Source: Desulfobacteraceae bacterium UBA2230
Lineage (GTDB): Bacteria > Desulfobacterota > Desulfobacteria > Desulfobacterales > Desulfosarcinaceae
Direction: 5' to 3'
Length of the DNA: 6,328 nucleotides
Assembly (NCBI GenBank): GCA_002348005.1
Contig: DDYQ01000107.1
Location: forward strand, 1,045 to 7,372
Below the pieces are notes generated by a model. It searched no databases. It was not told the origin of the DNA and saw only the letters and a program-made list of their open reading frames with translations. A program made the position numbers and the translations under genes. The number at the start of each line of letters is the position of its first letter. The first letter of the stretch is position 1. Shown piece by piece: positions 4,902 to 6,328 of the stretch.

Positions 4902-6328
4902 TCATGCCTCAAAAACAAATGCCTTGCCGTGGGCGTCTTGGGTCGCCTCGAGGATGCGACCTCCTTTCGAGGCGTCACCCACGACCCGCACGTTCGCGAA
5001 CGCCGCCTTGAATTCGTCCACAACGGCCTTGCGGGGCCGCACGCCCATGGCGAGCACGACGGCGTCCGCCTCCACAAACACCTTTTCGCCGTCCTCCAGC
5101 CTCGTCAGCTCCACGCCGTCCGGTCTGACTCTTTCCAAGCGGTGCCCCGTCAGGACTTTCGGGTTATGCGGGACGATCCGGTCCATCACGTCGGCGACGA
5201 CCGTCTCGTACATGCCGGGGCCGACGGACGGCAGCATCTCGACCAGCGTCAAACGGCACCCGCACCCGGCCAGCACCTCGGCCGTCTCGATACCGGTCAT
5301 GCCCGAGCCGATGACGGCGATTCTGTTCTTCGGGCTCGTGCGGCACAGCAGCACATCCTCGGCCGTGAACACATTCCCGCCGTCTATACCCGGGATCGGC
5401 GCGACCAAAGGCTCTGCGCCGCAGGCGACAAAAACACCGCAGGGATCGAGCGCCTTCACGGATTCAACCGTCGCCTTTTCGTTCAGTCGGACCGCGATCC
5501 CCGCCTTCTCGGCCAGCACAATCAGGGAATCCACGTAGCGCGTGATTTTCTCCCTGCCGTAACCCTTGTCTGCGATGTTCAGCGTGCCGCCCATCCGGGC
5601 GCCGTCGTCAAACAGCACGGGAGCGAATCCCCGATCCTTCAGCGTCAATGCCGCTTCGATGCCGGCCGGTCCCGCACCGATCACGGCGACCGTTCTCCCG
5701 GCGCCGTTCTTCAACGGATGGGCATACTCGCGTTCGCGCCCGGTTACGGGGTTCACCGCGCACTTGATGCGCTTGAGTTTCACGATCTCGCCAGAGCACG
5801 CCAGACAACCGATGCACTTGCGAATTTCCGCCTCGCGGCCGGAAAACGCCTTGTGGCACCATTGGGGATCGGCCAGGTGTCCGCGCGCCACGCCGACGAA
5901 ATCGCAGCACCCCTCTTCGAGGATCTGCTCGGCGGCGGAGGGCTCCTTGATGTTGCAAACGGCGATGATCGGGATCTTGACGGCCTTCCGGATTGCCGCC
6001 GCCATGTACTTCTTCCAGCCCTGTTCGAATGTGCCGGGCTCGATGCAGCCCATCGTGTAGCAGCTTACGTTGATCGCGTCCACGCCCGCCTTTTCCAATT
6101 CAACCGCGATCTTCACCGCCTCGGGAAGGTCGATGCCGCCTTCGAGCATCTCCTCGGCATTGATGCGGACGGACAGGGGAAATTTCTTTCCGCACCTCTC
6201 CCGGATTCCCGCGATGATCTCGGTCAGGAAACACATGCGGTTCTCGAAGCTTCCACCGTACCTGTCGGACCGCAGGTTCATCGCGGGAGAAAGGAATTCG
6301 TTGATCAGGTAGCCGTGCGCCCCGTGGA
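4902..6328 (-). CDS. NADH:flavin oxidoreductase, old yellow enzyme family with [4Fe-4S] and FAD/NAD(P) domains (5' end outside window)
   Basis: Multidomain flavoenzyme of the 2,4-dienoyl-CoA reductase (FadH) / 2-enoate reductase / BaiCD type, which moves electrons from NAD(P)H via FAD, Fe-S and FMN to an activated C=C bond. The frame stays open to the right edge: 15 codons before the first visible Met encode HGAHGYLINEFLSPA, the OYE barrel signature, followed by NLRSDRYGGS. About 474 residues are visible; by comparison with FadH roughly 160 N-terminal residues are missing. Order (visible numbering): second half of the FMN TIM barrel to about 165; Fe-S cysteines 171, 174, 177, 189 (CIGCLAC, then C after 11 residues); dinucleotide motif GAGPAG at 217-222; second motif GSGMTG at 340-345; C-terminal VVGDAS segment. 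The Cys spacing is one residue shorter than in FadH. Stop is TGA. Visible first gene of the operon. The family is sure; the substrate is unknown. Confidence 0.93.
   Translation of the reverse strand, partial: HGAHGYLINEFLSPAMNLRSDRYGGSFENRMCFLTEIIAGIRERCGKKFPLSVRINAEEMLEGGIDLPEAVKIAVELEKAGVDAINVSCYTMGCIEPGTFEQGWKKYMAAAIRKAVKIPIIAVCNIKEPSAAEQILEEGCCDFVGVARGHLADPQWCHKAFSGREAEIRKCIGCLACSGEIVKLKRIKCAVNPVTGREREYAHPLKNGAGRTVAVIGAGPAGIEAALTLKDRGFAPVLFDDGARMGGTLNIADKGYGREKITRYVDSLIVLAEKAGIAVRLNEKATVESVKALDPCGVFVACGAEPLVAPIPGIDGGNVFTAEDVLLCRTSPKNRIAVIGSGMTGIETAEVLAGCGCRLTLVEMLPSVGPGMYETVVADVMDRIVPHNPKVLTGHRLERVRPDGVELTRLEDGEKVFVEADAVVLAMGVRPRKAVVDEFKAAFANVRVVGDASKGGRILEATQDAHGKAFVFEA

Noticed and set aside
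4903..4905. Upstream in-frame ATG of the decarboxylase-like gene overlapping the flavoenzyme stop as ATGA
   Set aside because: Attractive as a coupled start, but GAGG is only one base away, whereas ATG 4872 has AAAGGAG at 10 bases; the extra 11 residues look non-native for ADC.
3905..5077. Minus-strand open frame of 390 codons in another register across three real genes
   Set aside because: Arg/Gly/His-rich out-of-frame translation overlapping genes with intact motifs.
4588..5538. Plus-strand open frame of 316 codons opposite the flavoenzyme gene
   Set aside because: Ser/Thr/Pro-rich composition typical of an antisense shadow; no motif and no convincing ribosome site.
1..6328. Search for CRISPR arrays, tRNA/rRNA, insertion sequences and riboswitches
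   Set aside because: No regularly spaced repeats, no cloverleaf or rRNA signature, no transposase and no recognisable aptamer were seen on either strand.

Overview
The window carries six protein-coding genes or gene remnants, all on the minus strand, so transcription runs from high to low coordinates. Most of it is GC-rich (over 60% by eye in the enzyme genes and in the last transporter gene), with a clearly AT-richer patch at about 1700-2300. Strong AAAGGAG-type ribosome sites, a [4Fe-4S] flavoenzyme of the 2,4-dienoyl-CoA/2-enoate reductase type and the transporter families suggest a bacterium with anaerobic or facultative metabolism. A deltaproteobacterial-type Gram-negative is my weak guess. 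No rRNA, tRNA or clear taxonomic marker is present.

Right part (2822-6328): a compact four-gene operon. In transcription order it encodes (1) an old-yellow-enzyme-family NADH:flavin oxidoreductase with Fe-S and FAD/NAD(P) domains, cut at its N-terminus by the window edge; (2) an acetoacetate-decarboxylase-like protein that keeps the Pro-Lys-Lys active-site motif; (3) a classical short-chain dehydrogenase; and (4) a small antibiotic-biosynthesis-monooxygenase (ABM/YgiN-like) protein. Gaps are 29, 36 and 17 bases, each gene has its own Shine-Dalgarno site, and a hairpin terminator with perfect 13-bp arms closes the unit at 2724-2776. The set (enone reductase, beta-keto-acid-type Schiff-base enzyme, alcohol/ketone dehydrogenase, small ABM protein) reads as a catabolic or modifying module for a cyclic or branched keto/enone compound. 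The substrate cannot be read from the sequence.

Middle part (1702-2723): a promoter-like stretch with two palindromes precedes the first ~100 residues of a major facilitator (MFS) transporter. That gene breaks off at a short direct repeat and is probably a pseudogene. It is followed closely by a gene for an unrecognised 166-residue protein with one N-terminal membrane helix. This is the AT-richer part of the window.

Left part (1-1701): a complete 12-helix MFS transporter (stop at 200) with a plausible promoter of its own at 1524-1552 and a curious C4-AA-G4-TT-C4 block over its ribosome site. Bases 1-199, downstream of it, hold nothing I can support.

The most interesting items are the uncharacterised four-enzyme operon, the unusual Cys spacing in the flavoenzyme, the Cys-x2-Cys tail on the decarboxylase-like protein, and the broken transporter beside an unknown membrane-anchored protein.
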